Source of the DNA: Allobosea sp. UNC402CLCol
Lineage (GTDB): Bacteria; Pseudomonadota; Alphaproteobacteria; Rhizobiales; Beijerinckiaceae
DNA length: 64,000 bases
Direction of reading: 5' to 3'
Assembly (NCBI RefSeq): GCF_000745475.1
Contig: NZ_JQJJ01000017.1
Location: 1-64,000, forward strand
The notes under the pieces were generated by a model. That model was not told the DNA's origin and did not search any database. It was given only the letters and a program-made list of their open reading frames with translations. Shown one piece after another: positions 36,355 to 44,896 of the stretch; the stretch's first letter is position 1, and each line of letters starts with the position of its first letter. Both the position numbers and the translations under genes were made by a program.

Positions 36355-37052
36355 CAGCGCGTCTCGAGCCTGAGGCGATGGCCGGACCAGCTGCCCAGCG
36401 CCATGATGCCGAAGGAGATGGCGAGATAGATCGCGGTCGCGACCGCGAAGGCCTCGAAGGTCTTGAAGGTGTAGCTCTCGACCTCGCGCGTCCGGTAGGT
36501 CAGCTCGCCGACGCCGATCGCCATGGCGAGGCTGGTGTTCTTGAACAGCAGCAGGGTCTGGTTGATCAGCGGCGGCACGGCGATGCGCAGCGCCTGCGGC
36601 AGCACGACATAGCCCATGGCGCCGAGATAGCCGAAGCCGATCGAGCGGGCCGACTCGTACTGGGCCTTCGGGATCGAGCGAATACCGCTGCGGATATCCT
36701 CGGCGACATAGGCCGCCGCAGCGAGGCCGAGCGCGATCGCCGCCAGCAGGAATTCGCCGTGATGGGCGTTGATCCACTGCCGGGCAGGGCGCGGCAGCAG
36801 CGAGGGCACGCCGAAATACCAGACGAAGATCTGGACCAGCAGCGGCACGTTGCGGTGGTACTCGACATACAGAGCCACGAACCAGCCGAGCGGCGGGAAC
36901 GGAATCATCCGGACAAGCGTCAGGACGATCCCCATCGCCATGGCGAGGCACCAGGCGACCGCCGTCAGCGCCAGCGTGGTGGCGATGCCGATCAGGAACC
37001 AGTCGAGATATTTCCCGGTCAGCACGCTGCCGATATCGAAGACATAGCCCAT
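36354..37052 (-). CDS. Amino-acid ABC transporter permease (first)
   Basis: A 232-residue HisQ-type permease. VEYHRNVPLLVQIFVWYFGV matches the family R-N/G-T-P-L-L-V-Q motif, and SIPKAQYESARSIGFGYLGA is the EAA loop. It lies 33 bases after the binding-protein gene. The opposite strand carries a 1.5-kb open frame that is a GC-rich shadow. Confidence 0.94.
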   Translation of the reverse strand: MGYVFDIGSVLTGKYLDWFLIGIATTLALTAVAWCLAMAMGIVLTLVRMIPFPPLGWFVALYVEYHRNVPLLVQIFVWYFGVPSLLPRPARQWINAHHGEFLLAAIALGLAAAAYVAEDIRSGIRSIPKAQYESARSIGFGYLGAMGYVVLPQALRIAVPPLINQTLLLFKNTSLAMAIGVGELTYRTREVESYTFKTFEAFAVATAIYLAISFGIMALGSWSGHRLRLETR

Positions 37053-37085
37053 CGATCGGCTCCCCTCCGATGCCCTGCCGTCAGA

Positions 37086-37904
37086 TCAGCCCCTGATCTC
37101 TTCGATCTTGTAGTCGCGCTTGATGTCGAAGGCCGTGCCCGGGCCGAACCACTTCGAGAAGATCTTGTCGATCTCGCCGGAGTCTGCGGCCTTGGCGAGG
37201 GTTTCGTTGACCAGCGTCTTGAAAGCCGTCTCGCCCTTGCGCAGGCCGAGCCCCCAGGGTTCGACGAAGAGCGACTTCTCAATTACCAGCATCGGCACCT
37301 TCGACTGCTTGGCGAGCTTCACCAGGATGAGCTCCGAGCCGCAGAAGGCATCGACCTTGTCCTGCGCCAGCGCCAGGAAGGCGGAGGAGGTGTCCTGGAA
37401 GGTCACGGTCTCGGCAGTCGGGATCAGTCGGCGCACGCCCTGTTCGGAAGACGAGCCCTTGATCGCCGTGATCTTCTTGCCGGCCAGCCCCTCCAGCGAG
37501 GTGATGCCGGTTTCCTTGGTGGTCAGCAGCTTCTGCTGGCTGACGAAATAGGAATGGGAGAAGTCGATCTGCTGGGCGCGCTCGGGCGTATAGCCGAGAT
37601 TGGCGGCGAGGATGTCGACCCGGCCCTGCAGCAATTCGGGAATGCGCGCCTCGACGGCGATGCTCTTCAGCTCAAGCGGAACACCGACCGCGTCCGCGAC
37701 CTTCTTGCAGATGTCGACATCGTAGCCGACGATCTCGCGGGTCTGCGGGTGCTGGAAGGAGAATGGTTCGGAGGTGCCGAGCGTGCCGCAGATCAGCTTG
37801 CCGCGCGCCTTGATGTCGGCGAGCTGGTCGGCCTGGGCGGCTCCGGAGAGGCCGGCGGCGAGGGCGGCCGCAAGGCCGAGAACCGAGAAGAGCTTCATCG
37901 TCAT
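37086..37904 (-). CDS. Amino-acid ABC transporter substrate-binding protein (family 3)
   Basis: A 272-residue periplasmic binding protein. The signal peptide FSVLGLAAALAAGLSGAA is cleaved after AQA. The family 3 signature GYDVDICKKVADAVG and the arginine/aspartate ligand region (RVDILAANLGYTPERAQQID) are visible; the usual DLL-x-A is DILAANLG here. An alternate ATG lies at 37898. It is encoded next to an aminotransferase, so the ligand is presumably an amino acid with a charged or polar side chain. Confidence 0.94.
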   Translation of the reverse strand: MTMKLFSVLGLAAALAAGLSGAAQADQLADIKARGKLICGTLGTSEPFSFQHPQTREIVGYDVDICKKVADAVGVPLELKSIAVEARIPELLQGRVDILAANLGYTPERAQQIDFSHSYFVSQQKLLTTKETGITSLEGLAGKKITAIKGSSSEQGVRRLIPTAETVTFQDTSSAFLALAQDKVDAFCGSELILVKLAKQSKVPMLVIEKSLFVEPWGLGLRKGETAFKTLVNETLAKAADSGEIDKIFSKWFGPGTAFDIKRDYKIEEIRG

Positions 37905-37913
37905 CCCCTGTTG

Positions 37914-39134
37914 TTATGATCGTTGCAATGCGTCGCAGGCCGTCTTGATGCGGGCGGAGGCCTCCTCGATCGCGCCGAGCGAGGTCGCGATCGACAGGCG
38001 CAGATAGGGCGAGAGGCCATAGGCCGAGCCGTCGAGGACGGCGACGCCGGCTTCTTCGAGCAAGTAAAGCGCGACATCGAGGTCGCTCTGCAGCACCCGC
38101 CCGTCCGGCCGGCGCCGGCCGATCAACCCAGTGCAGCTCGGATAGACGTAGAAGGCGCCGTCGGGCTTGCGGCAGCTCATCCCGTCGATCGCGTCGAGCA
38201 ATTCGACCGCGCGGTCGCGCCGCTGTCGATAGGCCGAGCGGGCCTCGTCGACAAAGCTCTGGTCACCTTCGAGTGCCGCTGCGGCCGCCGCCATGCACAT
38301 CGAGGCCGCGCCTGAGGTCGTCTGCGACTGGATGACGTTGATCGCCTTGACCAGTGCCTTCGGTCCGGCGCCGTAGCCGATGCGGAAGCCGGTCATGGCA
38401 TAGGTCTTGGAGACGCCGTTGACGAGCAGAGTGCGCTCGCGCAGTTCGGGCGCAATCGCGACCGGGCAGACCGGCTCGCCGCCGTCGAAGCGGATATGCT
38501 CGTAGATGTCGTCCGTCATCAGCGCGACGTGAGGATGGCGCTTCAGCACCTCGGTCAGCGCCGTCATCTCGTCGGCGGAGTAGAAGGCGCCGGTCGGGTT
38601 CGACGGCGTGTTCAGGATCAGCCAGCGCGTGCGCGGCGTGATCGCGGCTTCGAGCGTCTCGGCGGTGAGCTTGAAGCCGGCATTCTCGCCGCAGGCGACG
38701 ATGACGGGCGTGCCGTCGCAGGCGAGCACCATGTCGGGATAGGATACCCAATAGGGCGCGGGCACGATGACCTCGTCGCCCTCGCCGATGGTCGCCGCCA
38801 GGGCGTTGAAGATCACCTGCTTGGCGCCGCTGCCGACCACGATCTCGTCGGCGGCGTAGGTCACGCCGTTCTCCCGCGCGAACTTGGCGATGATCGCCTT
38901 GCGCAGGCGGAGCGTGCCGTTGACCGGCGCATAGCGGGTCTCGCCGGCCGCCATGGCGGTGGTCGTCGCCTCCCGGATATGGGCAGGCGTGTCGAAATCG
39001 GGCTCTCCGGTGGTGAGGTCGATGATGTCGCGCCCTTGCGCCTTCAGCTCCTGGGCTCGCAGCCGCGCCACCATGCTGGGCGAGGGCTTGATCCGGCCGA
39101 CGCGCGCGGAAAGCGGAATGGCCGATACCGTCAC
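37914..39134 (-). CDS. Class I/II pyridoxal-phosphate aminotransferase (AspC type)
   Basis: A 406-residue fold-type I aminotransferase of the Ib aspartate/prephenate subgroup. Visible are DLTTGEPDFDTPAHI, NTPSNPTGA with the Asn contacting PLP, TDDIYEHIRF with Asp/Tyr, and the lysine in LVNGVSKTYAMTGFRIGYG. The substrate Arg is in LRLSIATS. It overlaps the RraA-like gene upstream by four bases (ATGA) and precedes the transporter genes by nine bases. It should convert the imported amino acid to a 2-oxo acid. Confidence 0.93.
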   Translation of the reverse strand: MTVSAIPLSARVGRIKPSPSMVARLRAQELKAQGRDIIDLTTGEPDFDTPAHIREATTTAMAAGETRYAPVNGTLRLRKAIIAKFARENGVTYAADEIVVGSGAKQVIFNALAATIGEGDEVIVPAPYWVSYPDMVLACDGTPVIVACGENAGFKLTAETLEAAITPRTRWLILNTPSNPTGAFYSADEMTALTEVLKRHPHVALMTDDIYEHIRFDGGEPVCPVAIAPELRERTLLVNGVSKTYAMTGFRIGYGAGPKALVKAINVIQSQTTSGAASMCMAAAAAALEGDQSFVDEARSAYRQRRDRAVELLDAIDGMSCRKPDGAFYVYPSCTGLIGRRRPDGRVLQSDLDVALYLLEEAGVAVLDGSAYGLSPYLRLSIATSLGAIEEASARIKTACDALQRS

Positions 39135-39790
39135 GACGCAGCCTTTCCGGTCTTCATGTAGAAGCTGTCGACGCGCCCTTCCGCGATCGCGGCGAGCGCG
39201 TTCGCCTCGTGCTCTTCCTGCTGGCGCACCAGTTCGAGGAGCTCGGTCGCGTCGGTACGATCGAAGGCGACGATGCCGTCCGCATCGCCGACCACGACGT
39301 CACCCGGCATCACCACCATGCCGTCGATCGAGACCGGGACGTTGATCTCGCCCGGCCCGCTCTTATAGGGGCCGCGATGGGTCACGCCGCGGGCGTAACA
39401 GGGAAAATCTGCCTGCTGGAACGCATCGACGTCGCGGATCGCCCCGTCGATGACGAAGCCGGCGACACCCATCGCCCGCGCCCGGCTCATCATGATCTCG
39501 CCGACGAGCGCCTGGGTCAGGTCGCCACCACCATCGACGACGAGGATATCGCCCGGGCGCAGCAGCTCATAGGCGCGGTGCAGGGTCTGGTTGTCGCCCG
39601 GTCTCGTCTTCACCGTCACCGCCGTCCCGAGAAGTCGGCCGGAGCGATGATAGGGCCGCAGCGCCCTGGTCCCATGCAGGCGGTTCATCACGTCGGAGAT
39701 GATCGAGACGGGGGCGGTCCGGAAGCCGTCGAGGATCGCCTCCGGCACCGCAGGGCTGTTCGGATTGGTACGGTGGCCGATCAACGACAT
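39131..39790 (-). CDS. RraA-like aldolase/decarboxylase family protein
   Basis: A 219-residue member of the RraA/HMG-aldolase family. Visible are ISDVMNRL near the start, RPGDNQTLHRAYELLRPGDI and VVDGGGDLTQALVGEIMMSR with the metal and substrate loop GE-M-x-x-x-A, and VIDGAIRDVDAF with the catalytic Arg-Asp. Such enzymes cleave 4-hydroxy-4-methyl-2-oxoglutarate or 4-carboxy-4-hydroxy-2-oxoadipate, or decarboxylate oxaloacetate. I chose the ATG at 39790; the upstream ATG at 39829 has no ribosome site. It leads the operon and probably acts on the product of the aminotransferase. Confidence 0.88.
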   Translation of the reverse strand: MSLIGHRTNPNSPAVPEAILDGFRTAPVSIISDVMNRLHGTRALRPYHRSGRLLGTAVTVKTRPGDNQTLHRAYELLRPGDILVVDGGGDLTQALVGEIMMSRARAMGVAGFVIDGAIRDVDAFQQADFPCYARGVTHRGPYKSGPGEINVPVSIDGMVVMPGDVVVGDADGIVAFDRTDATELLELVRQQEEHEANALAAIAEGRVDSFYMKTGKAAS

Positions 39791-39850
39791 GGAAGATTCC
39801 GTCCCCAAGAGCTTGGTTTCGGGAATCATGTGACATGGCGAGAATGACAG

Positions 39851-39883
39851 AAAGCGAATATATTTCTCACAAGCTATCGCTTT
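39851..39883. promoter_or_regulatory. Inverted repeat between the RraA-like gene and lysR
   Basis: AAAGCGA (39851-39857) and TCGCTTT (39877-39883) are exact complements with a 19-base AT-rich centre. The repeat lies in the divergent gap, 40 bases from the lysR start, where a LysR autoregulatory site is expected. Confidence 0.5.
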
Positions 39884-39923
39884 TCTTCATCATGAAGTGG
39901 CGCCGAGCGATGGGGGGAAAGCG

Positions 39924-40832
39924 ATGCCGGCGAGTCTGAGGCAGATCGAGGCCTTCTACTGGACCGCCAGACTTGGCGGCTTCACCGAGGCGTCGCGGCA
40001 TCTCAATCTGGCGCAATCGACGGTGTCGAAGCGGATCATCGAACTCGAGGCCGTGATCGGCGGGCCCCTCTTCGACCGCACGAGCCATGCCTTGCGCCTG
40101 ACCCGGGCCGGCGAGGCGAGCCTGCCGATCGCCACAGAGATGCTCGCGCTGGAACCGCGCTTCCGTGAGGCGGCCGGCGGGGCCGCGACCTTCTCGGGGC
40201 CGTTCCGCTTCGGCACGACCGAGCTCGTCGCCCTGACCTGGTTGCCAAAGCTGATCGTCGCGATGAAGCACGACTACCCCAATGTCGTGCCCGTTCCCGA
40301 AGTCGCGGCCAGCGTCGACCTGTTCGGCAAGCTGGCGGCCACCGAGCTCGACCTCGTCATCGCGCTGGATCCCCCGCAAACGCCGGAATTCACGGCATTG
40401 CCGCTCGATACGGTTCAGCTCGAATGGGTGTCGGCGCCGGGCTTCGGCCCGGGGGAGAACCTGATCCCGCTCGGCGAGATGGCGCGTTATCCGATCCTGA
40501 CGCAGACCCAGGGCTCCGGCCTGCAGAAGCTGGTGCTCGACTGGGCGGTGGCCAATGGACTCGCGATCAACCACATCGTTCAATGCAACAGCCTGAACGT
40601 GCTGGCAGCCCTTGCCGCCGCCGGATTGGGCGTCACCTTCCTGACGGCCAGCTATTTCGGCCCGGAGATCGCCAACGGCCGGCTGCGCGTCATCCGGACC
40701 GAGCCGCCGATTCCACCGCTCCGTTACCATGCGGTGCACCGCAAGGGCGACATCTCGCCGCTCGCCGCGCGCATTGCGGCAATCGCTCAGCAATCCTGTG
40801 ACTTCAGCGCCCGCAGCCTGCCGCGGGATTGA
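39924..40832 (+). CDS. LysR family regulator of the amino-acid operon
   Basis: A 302-residue LTTR. The helix-turn-helix is at residues 3-62 (LRQIEAFYWTARLGGFTEAS, LAQSTVSKRIIELEAVIGGP). The effector domain begins near residue 90 (FRFGTTELVALTWLPKLI). GGGGGGAAA precedes ATG 39924 at a good distance, which decides this start over the in-frame GTG at 39897. It is divergent from the RraA/aminotransferase/ABC operon and most likely activates it. Confidence 0.93.
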   Translation: MPASLRQIEAFYWTARLGGFTEASRHLNLAQSTVSKRIIELEAVIGGPLFDRTSHALRLTRAGEASLPIATEMLALEPRFREAAGGAATFSGPFRFGTTELVALTWLPKLIVAMKHDYPNVVPVPEVAASVDLFGKLAATELDLVIALDPPQTPEFTALPLDTVQLEWVSAPGFGPGENLIPLGEMARYPILTQTQGSGLQKLVLDWAVANGLAINHIVQCNSLNVLAALAAAGLGVTFLTASYFGPEIANGRLRVIRTEPPIPPLRYHAVHRKGDISPLAARIAAIAQQSCDFSARSLPRD

Positions 40833-41247
40833 GTGCTGAGGCGGACGCCTTCGTCGCTCGCCTGCGAGTGAGAAATATCCGTCTAAATCCGGCACCGACA
40901 CCAGGGTGTGCCTGAACGAATGTCTGCTTCCGGGCATCGTGCCGATGTTTACATACGGCGCAAGATGGGAGCGCGCAGCGTGATGTGCTGGCGAGGGATG
41001 CCGCCTCCCATCGGAAACATGCAAGTTTATGTAGCCCCAAGATAGCTCGACGCCGGTCGCCTCATATAGATGCCGATCAAACCAGGCGCCCACGAGCGCA
41101 CCGATGCATCAGGTCGGGGCCATTGCGAAGGCGCCAGGCCCCTGTGTGCCAGGATTGTCTCGATGGCCCACCGCGCTGTGCATCGGCGCCGGCATGGACC
41201 GCATTCGCACAGATGAGGCCGACGGCGTCTGCCACCGTCGGATTCGA
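40833..41247. other. 415-bp stretch without a recognised gene
   Basis: It lies between two convergent genes. Minus-strand frames run through it but carry no family motif and continue as shadows of the LysR gene. No terminator-grade hairpin was identified. Confidence 0.5.
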
Positions 41248-41853
41248 TCAGATGCTGACGAGCTCAGGTGCTGTTAGCTCCGCCTCCATCTCCTTCATAT
41301 CCTCGAAGCGGTCGGCGATGCGCGGATGGGCGCGGCCGCCATCGGAGGCGCCGATCGCGACGACGATCTCGTCGGGGCCGGGCGCATCGGCGATCTGGAA
41401 GGTTGCCGTGATGAAATGCGAACGCTTGCCGGTCTCGCTCTTGTGGATCATCGGCAGCGAAATCAGCGCGCCCGGCGCGGTGCGCGTGTTGGTGAAGCTC
41501 AGGAAGGCGGTTCCCGAGACCGCCTCGCGGAAGGTGTTGCCGAAGCGCAGCGTATGGATGAGCGCCGAAGCGTGCTCGATCTCGCCATTTACGCCGACGA
41601 TCGCGGCCTTGCCATAGGCTTCGACCCGCTCCCCCGGCAGCACGGCGATCAGCCGGCGCGTCATCTCCAGGCCGAGCGGGCGCGCGATGCGCATGATCTC
41701 GGGACGAAGGTTCTCAACGAAGCTCTGGCCGGCCCAGGGGTTCTTCACCACTGCCGCGACAACCGTCATGGTGATCGGACGCGGCGCCGCCTTGCCCCCC
41801 TCGATTATCGTCTCCTCGACGAAGGTCGCGATCTTGCGCACCCCGATATCCAT
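41248..41853 (-). CDS. Amino acid synthesis (AA_synth, PF06684-like) family protein
   Basis: A 201-residue protein. It opens with IRKIA-like VRKIATFVEETIIEGGKAAP and contains VVAAVVKNPWAGQSFVENLR, GEIEHASALIHTLRFGNTFR and LISLPMIHKSETGKRSHFIT, the conserved blocks of this family. The family name comes from context only; the activity is not established. It is divergent from the regulator of the monooxygenase locus. Members of the family commonly neighbour luciferase-like monooxygenases and amide or heterocycle catabolic genes. Confidence 0.88.
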   Translation of the reverse strand: MDIGVRKIATFVEETIIEGGKAAPRPITMTVVAAVVKNPWAGQSFVENLRPEIMRIARPLGLEMTRRLIAVLPGERVEAYGKAAIVGVNGEIEHASALIHTLRFGNTFREAVSGTAFLSFTNTRTAPGALISLPMIHKSETGKRSHFITATFQIADAPGPDEIVVAIGASDGGRAHPRIADRFEDMKEMEAELTAPELVSI

Positions 41854-41910
41854 GGCCCTCTCCCGACAGCTCAGTGGCGATGACGGCCGAGGCTAGTGTT
41901 CGTCAGCCGG

Positions 41911-43788
41911 ATGTCTTCCTATGATTGCGAGGAAGCTTGGCCGTTGGAATGCTGCGAGGCTGCGCAAGATAGGAAGGGGGACGAAGTGCTTACGCCTGTT
42001 TCGCAAATGCATTCGCTCAGGGAGGTGGCGAGCCGGATCAACTCCGGCGTCGATCTCCCCGGCATCCTGTTCGACCTGGTCAAGGCGGCCTGTGACCATG
42101 GCGGCTGGAGCATGGGCTCGATCATGTCGATCGACGTAGGGCATGGCTACGCCCATGTCTCCGTGCGTCATGACCCGACGCTGCTGCGACGCCAGCTCGA
42201 GGATCGCTGGGAACTGGCGACGAGCCCGGCGCTCTTGGCGTTGCGGACGGGAGAGCCGGTCTACATCCCCGACGCACGGGCCTCGGAGGAATTCCCGGGC
42301 TACCGGCGCGAGGCCTTCGAGCGCGACTACCGTTCGGTTCTGGTGATGCCGCTGACCAGCGTCGATGCCGAAGGGCGCCCGATGGTGCTGAGCCTCATCT
42401 CGCGCGACATCAAGCCGCTGCCCTCCGACGACCTCGCCTTCATGGGCATGATCGCCCATCTCGGCGCGATCGCAGTCGAGCGCGAGCATCGTTTATGGGC
42501 AGAGCGGCGCGCAGCAGAGGAGCAGCGTCGCGCGCTGCATGCCCAGGGAGCCTTGCTGCAGGAAGTCCTGTCGGGCGGATCGGCGGATGCCCTGGCGGCT
42601 CGGCTCGACGAGTTGCTGCGATGCGCGGTGCTTGTGGTGGATTTCGCCGAAAACGGACTCGTCGCCGCAGGTTCGCCAGCCCCCGTCTCCTATGACGAAG
42701 CTGCGTGGCGCACCTTGTTGGCGACGGGGCAGGCCGATCCCGTCATCGCCACGGTCAAGGCCGCGGTGGCCGACGGCGAGGCAAAAATTGGCAGCATCTC
42801 CATCGAAGCCGGCGGCGGAAAGCTGGTCTTGCCTGCCTTGATCGAGCCCTTGAGCGTCGATGCGGATATCGTCGGTGCCCTCGTCCTGTTCGACGCCGAG
42901 CCGGGTGACGATCTGCGGCGGCTCATGCTGGACAGCGCCAAATTCGCGCTGAGCGTCCAGATGATGCGCAGCGTGATCCAGTTCCGCTTCGAGACACGCA
43001 CGCTGACCGAGTTGTTCTTCGAGATCGTCGAACGGCGCTGGCGCGATCCGGAGGACATCGCGCGCCGCGCGCGCCATCTCGGCCTGCCGCTATCGCGCGC
43101 GCTGCGCATGCTGGTCGTGGATCTTCCCGGTGCCGCAGGCGGCGAGCGCGAGCCGCTGGAGGCCCATCAAAGCGTCCAGCGGCTCGCGCGGCAACATGGC
43201 CTGAGCTGCCATGTCATCACGATCGGAACCGGCTTGGTCTGCCTGCTCCCAGCGCAGGCGGGCGAGGAGCGAGAGCGGCTCGACCGTTTCGCGCAGCGCC
43301 TGGTCGAAACGCTGCGCCATGGCCCGCGTGGCGAGCCCATCGCCGTCATCGGCGGCGTCTGTGACGGGCTCGACGCCTATTCCGGAGAATGGGAGCGGGC
43401 CTGGCGAATGCTGCGGATCGCGCGCAGCTTCCGGCGCAGCGGCGTGCTTTCGGCGCTCGATTTCGGCCCTTTGCCGATGCTGATTGGCGCCGCCGATTCG
43501 GCCGAGGTGCGGGCCTTCGTCGAGGGCAGCATCGGCCGGGTAGCATCGCATGATCGCGAGCATGGCACGCCCTATCTGGAAACGCTGACAGCCTATCTGC
43601 GCGCCGGCTGCCGCAGCCAACCCTGCGCCGATGCGATGGCGCTGCACGTCACGACGCTGCGCTATCGGCTCGCCCGGATCGAGGAGTTGTTCCAGATCAA
43701 TCCGGACACGCCGGAAAGGCGCTTTACCCTGGAACTGGCGTTGAAGATGCACGACGTCATAGAAGGCCGAACCGCCGCTTACCCCTGA
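41911..43788 (+). CDS. GAF-domain PucR/CdaR-type transcriptional regulator
   Basis: A 625-residue regulator. An N-terminal GAF-like sensor (about residues 30-185, with FDLVKAACDHGGWSMGSIMS) is followed by a middle GGDEF-like/CdaR region. The C-terminal PucR helix-turn-helix has YLETLTAYLRAGCRSQPCAD then LHVTTLRYRLARIEELFQI. ATG 41911 is used; a GTG at 41896 would add five residues, and neither has a good ribosome site. It is followed by the flavin monooxygenase genes in the same direction and probably activates them on sensing the substrate. Confidence 0.9.
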   Translation: MSSYDCEEAWPLECCEAAQDRKGDEVLTPVSQMHSLREVASRINSGVDLPGILFDLVKAACDHGGWSMGSIMSIDVGHGYAHVSVRHDPTLLRRQLEDRWELATSPALLALRTGEPVYIPDARASEEFPGYRREAFERDYRSVLVMPLTSVDAEGRPMVLSLISRDIKPLPSDDLAFMGMIAHLGAIAVEREHRLWAERRAAEEQRRALHAQGALLQEVLSGGSADALAARLDELLRCAVLVVDFAENGLVAAGSPAPVSYDEAAWRTLLATGQADPVIATVKAAVADGEAKIGSISIEAGGGKLVLPALIEPLSVDADIVGALVLFDAEPGDDLRRLMLDSAKFALSVQMMRSVIQFRFETRTLTELFFEIVERRWRDPEDIARRARHLGLPLSRALRMLVVDLPGAAGGEREPLEAHQSVQRLARQHGLSCHVITIGTGLVCLLPAQAGEERERLDRFAQRLVETLRHGPRGEPIAVIGGVCDGLDAYSGEWERAWRMLRIARSFRRSGVLSALDFGPLPMLIGAADSAEVRAFVEGSIGRVASHDREHGTPYLETLTAYLRAGCRSQPCADAMALHVTTLRYRLARIEELFQINPDTPERRFTLELALKMHDVIEGRTAAYP

Positions 43789-43894
43789 AGCGGCGAATCT
43801 TTTTGCGTGCGTGCCCTCCGTTTCGGAGGAAGAAAGGCTGCGGGCGGCTGCCTAGCCTCATCCTCATTGGTGACGAGCACCGAAGAGGATCGCC

Positions 43895-44896
43895 ATGCTG
43901 GCGACGGCGCCCCAACATTCCACCACGATCGACCCCGTCGCCTTGCGGCGGGCTTTTGGGACCTTCCTGACTGGCGTCACGATCGTCACGACGCACGACA
44001 CCGAGGGTCGTCCGCGCGGCATGACCGCGAATTCCTTCACCTCCGTCTCGCTGGATCCGCCCTTGTTGCTGGTGTGCGTCGGCAAGGGGGCGTCGAGCTT
44101 TCCCGCCTTCGAAACGGCGGATTGCTTCGCGGTCAACCTGCTGCAGGAGGAGCAGAAGGACCTCTCGAACCTCTTCGCCTCCAAATCTCCGGATAAATTC
44201 GCCAACGTCGCTTATGACAGCGTCCATACCGGCGCGCCCGTACTCGGCGATTGCCTGACCTGGTTCGACTGCAGCCTGCACCAGCGCGTCGATGCCGGCG
44301 ACCACATCGTGCTGATCGGACAGGTGCAGGCATTCGGCACCAGCCCCTCCGCGCCGCTGGCCTTCTGCCGCGGCCGCTATGCGGCGGTGAAGGACCCGCT
44401 GCCGCCGGGCTGGCTCGCGTCGAGCAGCATGATCGTCAACTACCTCGTCGAGTCCGATGGCAAGCTGCTGCTCTGCCGCGAGGGCGATGGCGGCTGGGCC
44501 CTGCCGCGAGCGACCCGCCGCATTCTCGACGGAAGGCTGCCGCTCGCCAATGGCGAGAGCCTGCCGCTGCTGCCGGAGGACACCTTCCTCTATTCGGTGT
44601 TCGACGTCGCCGATGGCGATCCAGGCCATCTTGTCTACCGGGCGCGACTCGCAGGTGATGCCGGCGACATTTGCCTGCCCGAGGGCGTGCGCTTCTTCGG
44701 CTTCGACGAGTTGCCCTACGAACAGATCCTGACGCGGGAAACCCGCAGCGTTCTTCGCCGCTATGTCAGCGAGAGCAACGGCCGCCGCTTTGGCATCTAC
44801 ATCGATTCCCATGATGGCGGACGCTTCGCGATGGTCGAGGACACCCGGCCCTGGGCCGGCATTCCGCAACTCTGGGAGCGCGGCGGCGCATCATGA
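43895..44896 (+). CDS. Flavin reductase with C-terminal Nudix-like domain (TgnB-like)
   Basis: A 333-residue protein. Residues 15-165 are a DIM6/HpaC-type flavin reductase domain: RAFGTFLTGVTIVTTHDTEG, MTANSFTSVSLDPPLLLVCV, AVNLLQEEQ and HIVLIGQVQAF. It supplies reduced FMN to a partner oxygenase. Residues 175-330 form a second domain that starts SSMIVNYLVESDGKLLLCRE and looks Nudix-like, but without a full Nudix box. Reductases of the trigonelline monooxygenase type have, as I recall, a similar length. The next gene overlaps by four bases (ATGA). Confidence 0.88.
   Translation: MLATAPQHSTTIDPVALRRAFGTFLTGVTIVTTHDTEGRPRGMTANSFTSVSLDPPLLLVCVGKGASSFPAFETADCFAVNLLQEEQKDLSNLFASKSPDKFANVAYDSVHTGAPVLGDCLTWFDCSLHQRVDAGDHIVLIGQVQAFGTSPSAPLAFCRGRYAAVKDPLPPGWLASSSMIVNYLVESDGKLLLCREGDGGWALPRATRRILDGRLPLANGESLPLLPEDTFLYSVFDVADGDPGHLVYRARLAGDAGDICLPEGVRFFGFDELPYEQILTRETRSVLRRYVSESNGRRFGIYIDSHDGGRFAMVEDTRPWAGIPQLWERGGAS

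Noticed and set aside
36378-37919. 513-codon plus-strand open frame
   Set aside because: Antisense to permease and binding-protein genes with clear motifs; composition is low-complexity Arg, Gln and Glu.
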